DNA from: Posidonia oceanica
Taxonomy: Eukaryota; Streptophyta; Magnoliopsida; Alismatales; Posidoniaceae
Length of the DNA stretch: 64,000 nucleotides
Reading direction: 5' to 3'
Assembly (NCBI GenBank): GCA_037176725.1
Contig: JAZBRS010000050.1
Coordinates: forward strand, 11,116,001 to 11,180,000
Shown here: piece by piece, positions 23,809 to 34,245 of the stretch
Numbering within the stretch: the first letter of the stretch is position 1
Layout of the letters: each line of letters starts with the position of its first letter
Made by a program: the position numbers and the translations under genes
The notes under the pieces: generated by a model
Told to the model about the DNA's origin: nothing
The model's input: only the letters and a program-made list of their open reading frames with translations
The model's database searches: none

Positions 23809-24128
23809 TAACAGGAGTCCTTACCCTGTCTTTTGGCCCGCAATGACCGTACCGCCCTTATCCTAGGTTAGAGTCATCTCATTTGCATTTGTTTGCATTT
23901 GTTTCCCTTTGCATTGCTTTGCTTTGCATTTATCGCTTGGTTTTGCGCGTTAATTCACGCATTACCCCGGTTTTCCTCGTCTTCCGTTAATAGACGTGGT
24001 GGCGACTCTGATTTGTCTTATCTTTTCCTTTTTCTCCTCGATTTTAAGTGTTTTTTCGAGTTGAGCCTCTTCCTCGGATCTCAATCGCCGCTAAATAGCG
24101 AGCCTGGTTCCGATCGGGATCGCTACAG

Positions 24129-24146
24129 TGGCGACTCCGCTGGGGA
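24129..24146 (+). promoter_or_regulatory. Element D primer-binding site (tRNA-Arg type)
   Basis: TGGCGACTCCGCTGGGGA begins two bases after the end of the LTR. It complements the acceptor end and T-stem of plant tRNA-Arg (3' CCA preceded by GGAGTCG). Identical to the PBS in C. Confidence 0.9.
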
Positions 24147-25455
24147 TTCTAGACTCCGGCTTTCGCTTTTGGCTTTTTCGCTCGCTTGTTTTGCAGCTTT
24201 GTCTGCCTTGTGTGCCTTTCTAGCCCGTTTTGCTCGCCTTTCTGTGCAAACCCCTAGCAAGTCGCTCCGTGGCTGCTTTGCTTGGGTTTTGCACCTCTTT
24301 CGCCTCGATTTGCGCTTCCTCTTGCTTGGCTTCGCTTATTTGCTTGTTTATTTACTTATTGCCTTGCTTATGCTGATATTTCTTTTACAGTCCGCTTACT
24401 TTTACCTTACTTAATTTTACTTGCTTATTACTGCTCTAATTCTTGCACATTGCATGTCTACATACTTTGTTTGGCTAAAATACATGCTTTTTGGATGTTG
24501 AATGCTTCTTTTACACTCTTGCTATGTCACTACACACGCACATACTATGCTTACATGCCTTTTGACTTGATGAATGTTTCTTTTTCACCATCATGTTCAC
24601 AAACACTCGCACATGCCATGAGCATGCCTTTTGTTGTGTTGTATGATGGTTGCTTGCCATTTTGACTGATTTTCTTCCCTTTCACACTTGCCATGCTTAG
24701 GATAGTAGAGACTTGTCTGCTTCCCCCATTGTTAACTAAAAAATGCAAGTAAAAAGAACTTCTAGGGGCAACTAGAGACTACAAACAATCCTTCACTCCC
24801 TTTGGTTAATAAAATGTGCAAGATAAAAAACTCTAATCATTTGCATAAGCATCATATAGGGCATGCATTCTTCTCCTCTGAGTCCACCTACTAGTCTGCG
24901 AAGGACGACTCCGGCCTCTTGTTCCACTGCTTTGGGCGTGGCATAAGTTGGTCGGTCCGTCCCCTCCTTGTCCGGGGGTCGTGTCGGTGTTAGTAGAGGG
25001 TACCACCCACGCTTTGGCGGGGTAGAGGCCACTAACGCACCACCCTGTCATTACCTGAGCTTTGGGCCGGGAGTTAGACAGGGGACCTACTTTTTCTGAC
25101 CTGAGTCGATGACCCGTACATCCAGGGATACCCGGAGTAGACAGCCTTGCTAGGACACACTAGTTAGGTAAGGGGGGCATACTAGAAAGCATGCATATCA
25201 TTCACGCCACTTAACTAACTCATTTGCATTCATCCTCTAGTTTCTAACCCCAATTTCTTTCTGTTGTGTCAGCGTGATCGGTAAGCGAGTTCCCTTTGCC
25301 AGAGCTTGAGTACCGACCCTCGTTAACCCCCCTTTTGCGACTTAGTTCGCGACCATTCCCCTTCCGAGCTATCTGCACTTGCGACGATAGCTCCTCTTAG
25401 GAAGCATCGCTTGAATACTCGTCGCAGCCCAGTTCTCACACGCTCTAGGTCAGCA
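24147..25455 (+). other. Element D untranslated leader
   Basis: 1.3 kb between PBS and the gag ATG with no credible plus-strand gene. The part at about 24830-25150 is conserved with C (11290-11600, minus) despite being non-coding. Packaging or translation signals would be expected here. The open frame on the minus strand at 24793-25032 has an equivalent in C but its apparent start is not an ATG context, so I do not call it a gene. Confidence 0.7.
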
Positions 25456-28400
25456 ATGGCCCGGTACGTTAGTGAGCCTTCTTCTACTCCTGTCACGGAG
25501 GGTGTTTCCGTTCCGGCCCCCCCGGTTGCTCTTTCTGTCCCACTTGTTCCCCCTCCGACGCCAGGGTTTCCTCCTCTAACGTCTCTAGGTTCTCAGTACA
25601 CCCCGGGACAGTGGCAAGCCTCCCTTCCTCCGGATCCGGTCGCCGAATCTATCTTGACGGCCGTTACTCGCGCTCCGGAGACGCCACTGCCCCCTCCGTC
25701 CCAGGGATACGTCGCTTTCGACATCCCTTCCACCGCTGCTGCGACCTTCTCTGTAGAATCCTTCCCTCCCGGACAGTCTGTGCCCGTGCCACTTGTTTCT
25801 CAGCCTCCGCCGGCACTGCACTTCAGCGTCCCCACTGGCGAGACGCCCGAGGCGCAGTACCAGCATCTGATGGAGCTCGCCCAGAGACTGCAGGGCATGG
25901 CTCTATCAGTTCGTCCTCCTTCTGTCCCTGTCATTCCTGAGGTTCCTCCGAGGCCAGTTCCCGCATTCCTTGCATCAACCTCTACACCTCCGCCTCGACC
26001 ATCGTCGCAACTGCTCACGGTTCCGACGATGGGGGCTCGTTTGCCGCCTCCTCCTGCACAACACTTGGCACAGCATGCTCCACTTCATTCTGGTGGTCAA
26101 CCCTTTGGATCGGCTGGGGCCCAGTACCTCACTGGCTCGCTGTCTGGCACCCCGCCTGCACAGCAACTGGTGCTTCGCCATCCTACCCCTGTCCCAGCAC
26201 AGCATGGCATTTATTCTTCTCCTCTCCCTCAAGTCCAGCATCCTGCATACACTCCTGCATACACCATCCCCCAGCACGGATACGCCGGCCATCCCGTTGC
26301 TCCACCAGGCGACGCTATGGTAGATCCGGAGGAGCACTTAGGTGCGACCCATTCGGCGTATGTGCTCGCTACCCCTGCTGATCCCTCTCCTACAGCAGCA
26401 ATCCCAGACCCCATCAATAACCGGATGGACGTCTTGGAGAAAGCACTACGGCTAGTGCAGGGTACTGAGCACCAGACCTACCAGTTCCGGGACCTCTGTT
26501 GCTTTCCAGAGGCGGTACTCCCTTCGAAGTTCAAAATCCCGGACTTCGAGAAGTATAATGGTAGGGGCTGCCCTGTAGCACACCTGAAGGCGTATTGCGG
26601 TGATCTCGCTCAGCTTCAGGCTGACGAGAGGTTGCTGATCCGCTTGTTCCAGAAGAGTTTGACCGGGCCGGCACTCAAGTGGTTCACATCACTCGATATG
26701 TCAGCCATCAAGACTTGGAACGACCTCAGTCAGGCGTTCCTGGAGCAGTACTCCTTCAACCTCGATCTTGTCCCAAAGAGGGCGGACTTGATCGCCATCA
26801 AGCAGAACTCTGGTGAGCCGTTCGGGGAGTACGTCGGCCGCTGGCGCGCCCTTGCCTCTCAGGTTCGAGATAGACCCTCTGACGAGGAGTCTATCGAGAT
26901 CGTTATCAAAGGGGCGCAGCCGTCTCTCGGAGCTCTGCTTAGCATCCAACCAGTCACTACTTTCGCGGCACTCATCAGAGCTGGAGCGCGCGTGGAGAGT
27001 TCTTTGCGGAGTGGCAACTTCCCAGCTCTCTCTGCGTTCGCTAAGCAGGCAGTGATAAGCAGCAACAGTGCCAACAGCAGCACCCCCAACAACAACAACA
27101 GCGGCAGCAACAACAACCGCCCGAAGAGGAAGGACTCGCCGAAACCCGCTGTTGCGTTCGTCGATTCTCCTGCTGTGCCTGTTCGCTTGCCGTCTCGGCC
27201 TGCCCCAGCTCAAGTGGTGTACGCTCCTGCACCTAGGAATCCACACACACCGCACATCACAACCACCGCTAGACCGGTCTATCCTGCCGCACCGGTTCAG
27301 CAAGGCCCGTACCCGAGGCAAAGAAGACCACCCACTGAGAGGCGGAATTTCACCCCACTGGTGGAACCACTCACGGTCATCCTGCCGAAGGTGGCATCGC
27401 TCCTGAAGTTCCCGGAGGTTCGTCCGCCGCCAAGCCCTCTGCCGCATTGGTTTAGGCCGGACCTCTTCTGCAATTTCCATCGAAGCGTCGGGCATTCGAC
27501 GGATAATTGCTTCTCCCTGCGGAACGCAATTCAGGACCTGATCGAATCGGGAACGATTGTGATCGACGCGCACGAGGCTTCCACTCAAGCACGCACTCAT
27601 GCATCTGCATCTCCAGCTGTTCCCCCGCATTCTGGCATCGTCCGCCAACCTTTACCGGAGCACTCTCATCCGGGAAGGGCGGGAACCTCAGGCGTCCACT
27701 CTGTTTTTCCTTCTGGGCCCGCTACCTCTGTAGTGGACCCTTCTGATCTTATCTCTGACCTCTCTGAGCCTTTCCCAGTCAGTCTCTATTTGGCGGTAGT
27801 TGCCGGCTCCGAGTCGGGAATCCATTTGATCCGACCGCGTGCCAGGCCGGGGCGCCCTCGCGCGTCTCCCACCGTGCTCCCTCAGGCTCAATCTCCTGTA
27901 CACCTTTTAGCCAGAGCCCAGCCTAGTTCTCCCATTCACCTTCTAGGGCGACCTCAACCACACCTTCTAGGCAGACCTCAACCTGCCCCAGCCTTCCCAC
28001 CCCAACAACCATATCCCTTAGACAGACCTCAGTATCCTGTAGGTCCCCCTGTAACCCCTCCTGTGCTCGCAGCACATGCTCCAATCGTCATTAACTTGAC
28101 TATGGACACCCATCGCGTCCCTTACAGCTACGCCACAGAAATGTGCGCGGAAGTAACGCGATCGGGGAGGATTTACAGGCCCCCAGCACCAGCAACTAGG
28201 CCAACTCATCTTAGACCTGTTATACCCTCACCCTCAGGCCAACCCTTAGCAGATCCAACCCCGGATCAGCCTGTAGTTAGCCAAGCCCCTAGCCGGCCTG
28301 TAGTAACTCAGCTTCCTGCCACTACCCCTGTAGAACCTGCTAGAATCACCCCTCCAGCTGCTAGGAGAGACCAACCTAGAGCAGACCTAACCTCTCAGCT

Positions 28401-30771
28401 TAAGAAGGTCAAAGCCGACATCTCCATCTGGGACTTGATCCACACTTCTGCCGAACACCGCGAGGCTTTTCTTCGCGTGTTCCAAGCTGCCCGTGTGTCC
28501 CAGTCCATTGAGCCTTCTGCCTTGGAGAGCATGGTTGGGTTAATCGCGGAGCCCCAGGTCATCTCTTTTACCAGTGATGAGCTGCCTCCGGCAGGGATTA
28601 ATCACAACCAGCCCCTATTCGTCACAGTGCAGTTCAAAAACTTTCGCATTCCCCTAACATTGGTTGATAACGGGTCAGGCCTTAACGTCTGCCCCTTGCG
28701 TACAGCAACCAAGCTCGGATTCAAAGCCGAGGATATCACGCCAGCCGTGAAGGGAATGACTGCTTTTGACAACACTCACCATGACGCTCTAGGGATTCTG
28801 ATTATCCCTCTGGCTATCGGCCCGGTCGTCTTCGACGTAGAATTCTATGTCGTCGACTTGAAGCCTAACTTCAATCTTCTGCTTGGGCGCCCTTGGCTTC
28901 ACAAGCATCAGGTCCTTCCTTCAACCCTCCATCGAATGATAAAGTACCGTCGGGGCGATGATGTCATTGTCGTCATGGCGGAGAACTTTGAGAAGGAGCG
29001 GATTGAAGCAGTCTCTCCCGTGTCTTCGCAATCCATCCCATTTGACCCTGAGACTTCTGAAGCCCTCTATCGCGTTAACCGGTGCGAGCCAGTTAACTTT
29101 GTTCCTGACCTTGAACGTGTCAACTCCTTGACCGTTCACAGCAAACCCTTTCGAATGGTCGAGAATGTATGTCACAGATGGGGTTACACAAAGGGTACGC
29201 CGCTCGGGCGTCACGGCCAAGGGATCGCGGAGCCGATCATAGCAGTGGAGCGAAGGAAGTCTGAAGGCCTCGGCTACGAACCAAAGCTCGACGAAGATCA
29301 CTGCTTCCAGCTCAAAGCCCATGCACCAGCCATTCCCAGAGACCTCACTAACTTTACCAGTGCAGGAATTCTGGGATCAACCGACTATCAAGCCGCAGCG
29401 CCGACAGAGGATTGGGTGTGTGTTGAGGACTACTACTCGGATGAAGAGCAGTCTGATGCAACAGAGGCAGTCCCAATCAGCTCAGCAGAAACAGTGGTCA
29501 GAGCAGAGGCCCCACAGTCAGTTTATTTAGCTCTCCCCCTGGCAGAAACAGCAGGCAGCTCAGCAGGCCTTGTGGCAGATGCAAATTCTCATCCTTTTCC
29601 AGCCACATCAGTTCCCCAGCAACAGTCAGCAGCAGTGCAGGGGTCAGAGACACTCCTCTTGGCAGAACCAAGCATGCTACCAGCGGTCACAGCAACATCA
29701 GTGCCACTGCCCCCATCTCTGGAGGGGCAGTCCATCAACTCAGCCGGCAGCATGGCCCAGCCCGCTCCCTCAGCATCATCTTCGGGAATGCAGTTGGCCC
29801 AGTCCGCTCCGCATTCTCCTGACGACCTGCAGCAGCTCTCATGGCAAGACCCTACGGTGTCAGAAGCTGCGCTCTCTCAGTTACGGCCCGATACAAAAGG
29901 CCAACTGAGCACTACATCCTCCGGGCCCTTGAGCCCTCTAAAGAGCACCCCTGCTTATTCTCCAGCAGTGACCCTGGAAGCTTATTCATCAGTAGCACCG
30001 CTGGCCTCTCTATTTGGGCCTTCTACATCTGAACTGCCATCAATGGACGCGCCCGTGAACCAGATCATGCAAACCCCAAGGGCGGCGATCTGTCTTGCAG
30101 CCGGGCCAGTGCCGCAGGCCCCCGGCGCCTACTACGTCGACTCCCCCTCAGACGAAGAAGAAGGAGCGGCGATAGAAGCCCAGGTCGATTCTTGGATGTC
30201 CGACTTAGAGTTACTCTATCAAGAACAGATCAAGTCGATAACAGAAGACCTGGCAGAGCATCAAGCTGCAGAAAGGAAAGGAAAAGCCGCAGTCACGGAT
30301 CCTCCTCTGCAAGAGGACCATGTCTCTATCATGGTCCTAGAAGACTCAACAGCGCCAGACTCCCCTAGACCAGATGAGCTCATCACTCTTCAACCAGAAG
30401 GCGGGTCTAGGTGGTTTGTGCAACCCATGCCTCACCTGAACAGCATACCGAGCGGCAGTAACCAGATCAGCCGCCAGTCTGGCATATCCTCCACAAGCAC
30501 ACTAGAAGACCCGGAGGGAGGAACATCAGCAGTACATGCAGCAGCAGAAACAGAGCAGAATGCCTCAGCAGCAGAGCAGTCAGCAGCCTCAGCAGCAGAA
30601 CAGTCAGCAGTATCAGCAGTAGAGTCAGTTAAGCCCTCAGCAGTATCAGCAGAGCACTCAGCAGAGCCAGTCAGGCCAGAGCAAACGGTAGAAGGAGTTG
30701 CTGGGACGGAGGTCGCGCACCGAGGCTACAAGAATACCCGAGTGAGCGTGACCATCCTGAAACGTCATTAG
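25456..30771 (+). CDS. Element D Gag-protease polyprotein
   Basis: A 1771-codon frame from ATG at 25456 (AGCAATGGCC, conserved with C) to TAG at 30769. The open frame extends 15 codons further upstream, but only with a TTG. Order by residue: Pro-rich N-terminus with SSSTP/PPP words (1-330); Gag core (about 350-520; KFKIPDFEKYNG, ALKWFTSLD, FGEYVGRWR); Asn/Ser-rich linker (about 535-560); zinc-knuckle-like CNFHRSVGHSTDNC (from 672); Pro-rich linker; retropepsin with LVDNGSGLNVCPL (catalytic D at 28666-28668, residue 1071) and LLLGRPWLHKH; then a long acidic, Ser/Ala-rich spacer ending in AEQSA-type repeats (30540-30690). It would make the particle and the protease. The frame continues in phase after the stop into RT, so the TAG is either a recent mutation or a readthrough point. 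Confidence 0.93.
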   Translation: MARYVSEPSSTPVTEGVSVPAPPVALSVPLVPPPTPGFPPLTSLGSQYTPGQWQASLPPDPVAESILTAVTRAPETPLPPPSQGYVAFDIPSTAAATFSVESFPPGQSVPVPLVSQPPPALHFSVPTGETPEAQYQHLMELAQRLQGMALSVRPPSVPVIPEVPPRPVPAFLASTSTPPPRPSSQLLTVPTMGARLPPPPAQHLAQHAPLHSGGQPFGSAGAQYLTGSLSGTPPAQQLVLRHPTPVPAQHGIYSSPLPQVQHPAYTPAYTIPQHGYAGHPVAPPGDAMVDPEEHLGATHSAYVLATPADPSPTAAIPDPINNRMDVLEKALRLVQGTEHQTYQFRDLCCFPEAVLPSKFKIPDFEKYNGRGCPVAHLKAYCGDLAQLQADERLLIRLFQKSLTGPALKWFTSLDMSAIKTWNDLSQAFLEQYSFNLDLVPKRADLIAIKQNSGEPFGEYVGRWRALASQVRDRPSDEESIEIVIKGAQPSLGALLSIQPVTTFAALIRAGARVESSLRSGNFPALSAFAKQAVISSNSANSSTPNNNNSGSNNNRPKRKDSPKPAVAFVDSPAVPVRLPSRPAPAQVVYAPAPRNPHTPHITTTARPVYPAAPVQQGPYPRQRRPPTERRNFTPLVEPLTVILPKVASLLKFPEVRPPPSPLPHWFRPDLFCNFHRSVGHSTDNCFSLRNAIQDLIESGTIVIDAHEASTQARTHASASPAVPPHSGIVRQPLPEHSHPGRAGTSGVHSVFPSGPATSVVDPSDLISDLSEPFPVSLYLAVVAGSESGIHLIRPRARPGRPRASPTVLPQAQSPVHLLARAQPSSPIHLLGRPQPHLLGRPQPAPAFPPQQPYPLDRPQYPVGPPVTPPVLAAHAPIVINLTMDTHRVPYSYATEMCAEVTRSGRIYRPPAPATRPTHLRPVIPSPSGQPLADPTPDQPVVSQAPSRPVVTQLPATTPVEPARITPPAARRDQPRADLTSQLKKVKADISIWDLIHTSAEHREAFLRVFQAARVSQSIEPSALESMVGLIAEPQVISFTSDELPPAGINHNQPLFVTVQFKNFRIPLTLVDNGSGLNVCPLRTATKLGFKAEDITPAVKGMTAFDNTHHDALGILIIPLAIGPVVFDVEFYVVDLKPNFNLLLGRPWLHKHQVLPSTLHRMIKYRRGDDVIVVMAENFEKERIEAVSPVSSQSIPFDPETSEALYRVNRCEPVNFVPDLERVNSLTVHSKPFRMVENVCHRWGYTKGTPLGRHGQGIAEPIIAVERRKSEGLGYEPKLDEDHCFQLKAHAPAIPRDLTNFTSAGILGSTDYQAAAPTEDWVCVEDYYSDEEQSDATEAVPISSAETVVRAEAPQSVYLALPLAETAGSSAGLVADANSHPFPATSVPQQQSAAVQGSETLLLAEPSMLPAVTATSVPLPPSLEGQSINSAGSMAQPAPSASSSGMQLAQSAPHSPDDLQQLSWQDPTVSEAALSQLRPDTKGQLSTTSSGPLSPLKSTPAYSPAVTLEAYSSVAPLASLFGPSTSELPSMDAPVNQIMQTPRAAICLAAGPVPQAPGAYYVDSPSDEEEGAAIEAQVDSWMSDLELLYQEQIKSITEDLAEHQAAERKGKAAVTDPPLQEDHVSIMVLEDSTAPDSPRPDELITLQPEGGSRWFVQPMPHLNSIPSGSNQISRQSGISSTSTLEDPEGGTSAVHAAAETEQNASAAEQSAASAAEQSAVSAVESVKPSAVSAEHSAEPVRPEQTVEGVAGTEVAHRGYKNTRVSVTILKRH
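30769..30771 (+). other. In-frame TAG between protease spacer and RT
   Basis: TAG stands where element C has CAA in the otherwise matching sequence (C: ...RRH-Q-DQEAEH). The downstream sequence stays in the same frame. This would be a nonsense mutation from a Gln codon, or less likely a suppressible stop that sets the Gag:Pol ratio. Confidence 0.85.
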
Positions 30772-31977
30772 GGCCAAGCAGCGGAACACATGCACTCTTT
30801 CGACATCACAAGTCCTTCTTTTGAGAAAGAGATCCTCTCAGAACTTATCGCCTATGGAGAGGAGGATGATACGGGCATAGATGAGACTGACGAACCTTTG
30901 CCCGAGTTCCGGCCCTATGACGACGACCCAGAAGGCCCCAACCTCCATGTTGAAGAGGAAACGGAGGTTGTCAACATCGGCACAGCTGAGGAAGTCAGAG
31001 AAGTTTGCATCAGTGCCCAGCTGTCCACCCAGGCTCGAGCAGAATTCATCGCATTCCTGAAAGAATATGCGGATGTCTTCGCCTGGAGTTATGAAGATAT
31101 GGTCGGCCTTGACATAGAAATAGTGGTGCACAACCTGCCCTTAAATCCGGATGCCAAGCCAGTAAAGCAGAAATTGAGAAGATGGCGACCGCAGTGGCTG
31201 CTCATGATCAAAGAAGAGATAATGAAGCAGCTTGGAGTCAACTTTCTGAAGGTCGTTTTTTATCCTGAATGGCTGGCAAACATTGTACCTGTGCCCAAGA
31301 AAGATGGCCGAATCCGGATCTGTATCGACTACAGGGACCTGAACAAGGCGAGTCCCAAGGACGACTTTCCATTGCCTCACATTGACGTCCTAGTCGACAA
31401 TACAGCAGGCCACAAGATGCTCTCCTTCATGGACGGCTTTTCAGGATACAATCAAATCAAAATGGCAGAAGAGGACATGGAAAAGACTTCATTCATCACC
31501 CCTTGGGGAGTCTTCTGCTACCAAGTCATGCCGTTCGGCCTGAAGAATGCTGGTGCAACCTATCAAAGGGCCATGACTGCGCTATTCCACGACCTCATGC
31601 ACCAAGAAGTGGAGGTCTATGTAGACGATATGATCGCCAAAACCAAAGAGCCCGAGGATCATCTTGCCTGTCTCAGAAAGCTCTTTAACCGTCTACGGAA
31701 GTACAAGCTGCACCTGAATCCCAAGAAGTGCATATTCGGGGTATCTTCTGGCAAATTGCTCGGCTACATTGTTAGCCAAAGGGGGATTGAGGTGGACCCG
31801 TTGAAAGCACAAGCCATCGTGGACATGCCACCCCCTAGAACTGAAAAAGAAGTCAGAAGTCTGCTTGGGCGTTTACAATATATCAGTCGCTTCATTGCAC
31901 AGCTTACGCCCATCTGCGAACCCATATTCAAGCTCTTGAAGAAGAATGCGCAGATTCACTGGAACGAGGAGTGTTAG
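30772..31977 (+). pseudogene. Element D reverse transcriptase
   Basis: RT domain in the same frame as Gag-Pro. The first available ATG is at 30790. Seen in order: acidic N-terminal segment; KQKLRRWRPQWL; CIDYRDLNKASPKDDFPLP; the SFMDGFSGYNQIKMAEEDMEKT block; FCYQVMPFGLKNAGATYQRA; catalytic YVDD (31618-31629); and LRKYKLHLNPKKCIFGV and GYIVSQRGIEVDP of the thumb/connection. All core RT motifs are intact. Translation would stop at TAG 31975-31977, in the sequence WNEEC-stop-AAFAKIK, where related elements normally have Gln. RNA-dependent DNA synthesis in the particle is the expected role. Confidence 0.9.
31975..31977 (+). other. In-frame TAG between RT and RNase H
   Basis: The second and last stop in the gag-pol frame. 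The surrounding protein sequence continues without a frame change (AAFAKIKQLL), so a single CAG-to-TAG change is the simplest explanation. Confidence 0.85.
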
Positions 31978-34245
31978 GCTGCATTTGCCAAGATCAAGCA
32001 GCTACTGATCAAGCCTCCTGTCCTGGTCCCGCCTACGCCAGGGAGACCTCTGCTTCTCTACCTTTCTACCACGCAGCATTCCATGGGCGCCGTCTTGGGC
32101 CAACATGACGAATCTGGTAGGAAGGAGCGCGCCATCTACTACCTGAGCAAGAAATTTAATGAATGCGAAGCCAGGTATACAACACTAGAGAAGACTTGCT
32201 TGTCCCTTGTCTGGGCTGCACAGAAGCTGAGGCACTACATGATGGCATACCCAGTGCAGCTCTTATGCCGGCACGATCCCATCAAATTCCTCTTCCAGAA
32301 GCCAGCCATGGTGGGCAGATGTGCTAAGTGGCAGGTGTTATTGTCTCAGTACGACATCACCTTTGTCACACAGAAATCCATGAAGGGTCAAGCAATGGCA
32401 GACCATCTTGCTGACCTCCCTCTGCCTGAATACCAACCCCTCCAGACGCAGTTCCCTGATGAAGACATTCTCTTTGCAATGGAGGACTCTGAGCAGAAAG
32501 ATCCTGAAGAAGCAGAGGAATGGCAGCTCTACTTTGATGGTGCAGTCAACAAGAAGGGTCGAGGCGTAGGCGCAGTGCTGACCACACCCCAAGGACAGAT
32601 GACTCCTTTCGCGAGGAAGCTGACTTTCACCTGCACAAACAACGAAGCAGAGTACGAAGCATGCATCCTGGGGTTGAAAGTCGCCCTCGAGCATGAGGCG
32701 CAGAAGCTGCATGTGCACGGCGATGCCATGCTGGTAATTTCTCAAGTGAACGGCGATTGGAAGACAAAAGATCCCAAGCTTGTGCCGTATCACGAACACC
32801 TGCTGAGGCTGATGAAAGAATTCAAGAGCATCCGCTTCACATACCTGAACAGAGCGAAGAACGCGTATGCAGACGCGCTAGCAACTCTGGCATCCTGGCT
32901 CACTATTTCAGAAGATAGCACTGTGGATGTATCAGTCACTCGCATTGACCAACCTGCATACTGCATGAGCATAGAAGAAGCGGATCCCGCAGAAGGGCAG
33001 CCCTGGTATCAAGACATAAAATCTTTCCTGGAGTCTGGTAATTTTCCTCCTGATACCACGGCAGCAGACAAGAGAACTCTGGCGCGTCTGGCGTCAAAAT
33101 ATGTGTTAGGGGCCGGGCAGCTATACAGAAGGTCATACAATCAGATGCTACTGTGCTGCCTGAACAAGTCGGAGGCTGACACGCTGATGCTTCAAGTGCA
33201 TGCGGGAACTTGTGGCCCGCACATGAATGGCGTCCTCCTGGCCAAGAAGATCATGCTTCAAGGATATTTCTGGCAGACCATGGAAGCCGACTGCTGCCGG
33301 TTCGTGCGTAGATGCCACAACTGTCAGATCCATGGTAACTTCATCAAGGCCCCTCCACATCAGCTGCACAATATGTCTTCGCCATGGCCCTTCTCCACCT
33401 GGGGGATCGATGTCATCGGCGCCATCCACCCCGCTGCTTCAAATGGTCATCGTTACATTCTGGTGGCGATTGATTACTTTACCAAGTGGGTGGAAGCAGC
33501 CTCTTACAGGACAGTCACCGCTGCGGCAACAGAAAAATTTATCAGAAACAATATTGTTGCCCGGTATGGGGTCCCGTACTCTGTCATCTCGGATAACGGC
33601 TCAAATTTTATTGCCAAAAGGATCGAAGAATACCTGCAAAGTCTCAAGATCAAGCACCATCGATCCTCGCCTTATCGGCCTCAAATGAACGGAGCAGTGG
33701 AATCTGCAAACAAGAATATTGTCAAGATCCTGAAGAAAATGGCAGAAATCCACAAGGATTGGCATGACAAGCTCCCGTACGCACTCTGGGCGTACAGGAC
33801 ATCAATACGGACCTCTACAGGAGCCACCCCGTACTCTCTGGTGTACGGCATGGAAGCGGTGTTACCTGTTGAAGCGGAGATCCCCTCTCTGCGGATCCTG
33901 CGGGAAGCTGAGTTGGAAGAAGCAGAATGGGTCGAAGACCGCTGCATCCAACTGAACTTGATTGATGAGCGCAGATTGCAAGCCATGCACAACGCTCACT
34001 GCTATCAGAAGCGGATGGCCAGAGCATTCTTGAAGAAGGTCCAGCCTAGAAGCTTTCAGCCAGGGGACCTTGTCTTGCGCGCCATTCATTTGCCTGACGG
34101 TCGAGGGAAATTCCGACCCAATTGGCGTGGCCCCTTTGTGGTCAAGCAGATCTTTTCGGGAGGCGCTGTAACCCTTGAAGATATGGACCAGGTCGAGCAG
34201 TCTGAGCCCGTCAACCTCTGCTATCTCAAGAAGTACTATCAGTAG
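31978..34245 (+). pseudogene. Element D dual RNase H and integrase
   Basis: This continues the frame after TAG 31975; the first ATG is 32083. First comes a gypsy-type RNase H (32000-32440) that has lost the usual acidic start (LSTTQHSMGAVL in place of a D-containing motif). Next is a second RNase H (about 32515-32910) with its acidic residues: YFDGA (D at 32536), NNEAEYEA (E), HGDAMLVI (D at 32722) and NAYADALATLAS (D). Integrase follows: an H-H and CHNC zinc-binding start (33196-33330), then catalytic D (33409-33411), D (33592-33594) and E (33700-33702), giving a D,D35E spacing, and a C-terminal GPFVVKQ-type domain ending at TAG 34243. The extra RNase H is a known hallmark of plant Tat elements. 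The domains look intact; only the upstream stops break the polyprotein. Confidence 0.92.

Larger units (their letters stand above)
18103..24127 (+). repeat. Element D 5' LTR, 6025 bp
   Basis: TGTTGACACCCC to GATCGCTACA. Parts in order: C-rich start with telomere-like words (18178-18194); CT-rich (18480-18790, 19600-19800); A-rich (18830-19540); a TATA-like GATAAAAA near 20025, at the same relative place as GATAAAA in B; a GC-rich island (about 20870-21440); T-rich DNA with repeated GCATTTTAGCCCC-like words (21600-22440); a block shared with B (22916-23016); degenerate ~30-bp repeats (23180-23480); the 33-nt hairpin (23776-23808); and a PBS-like 11-mer (24000-24010). There is no protein-coding gene; the open frames in the GC-rich part have no recognisable domain. 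Confidence 0.95.

Noticed and set aside
25411..25455. Upstream extension of D gag
   Set aside because: The open frame here begins with TTG; the first ATG (25456) has a good context and is conserved in C.
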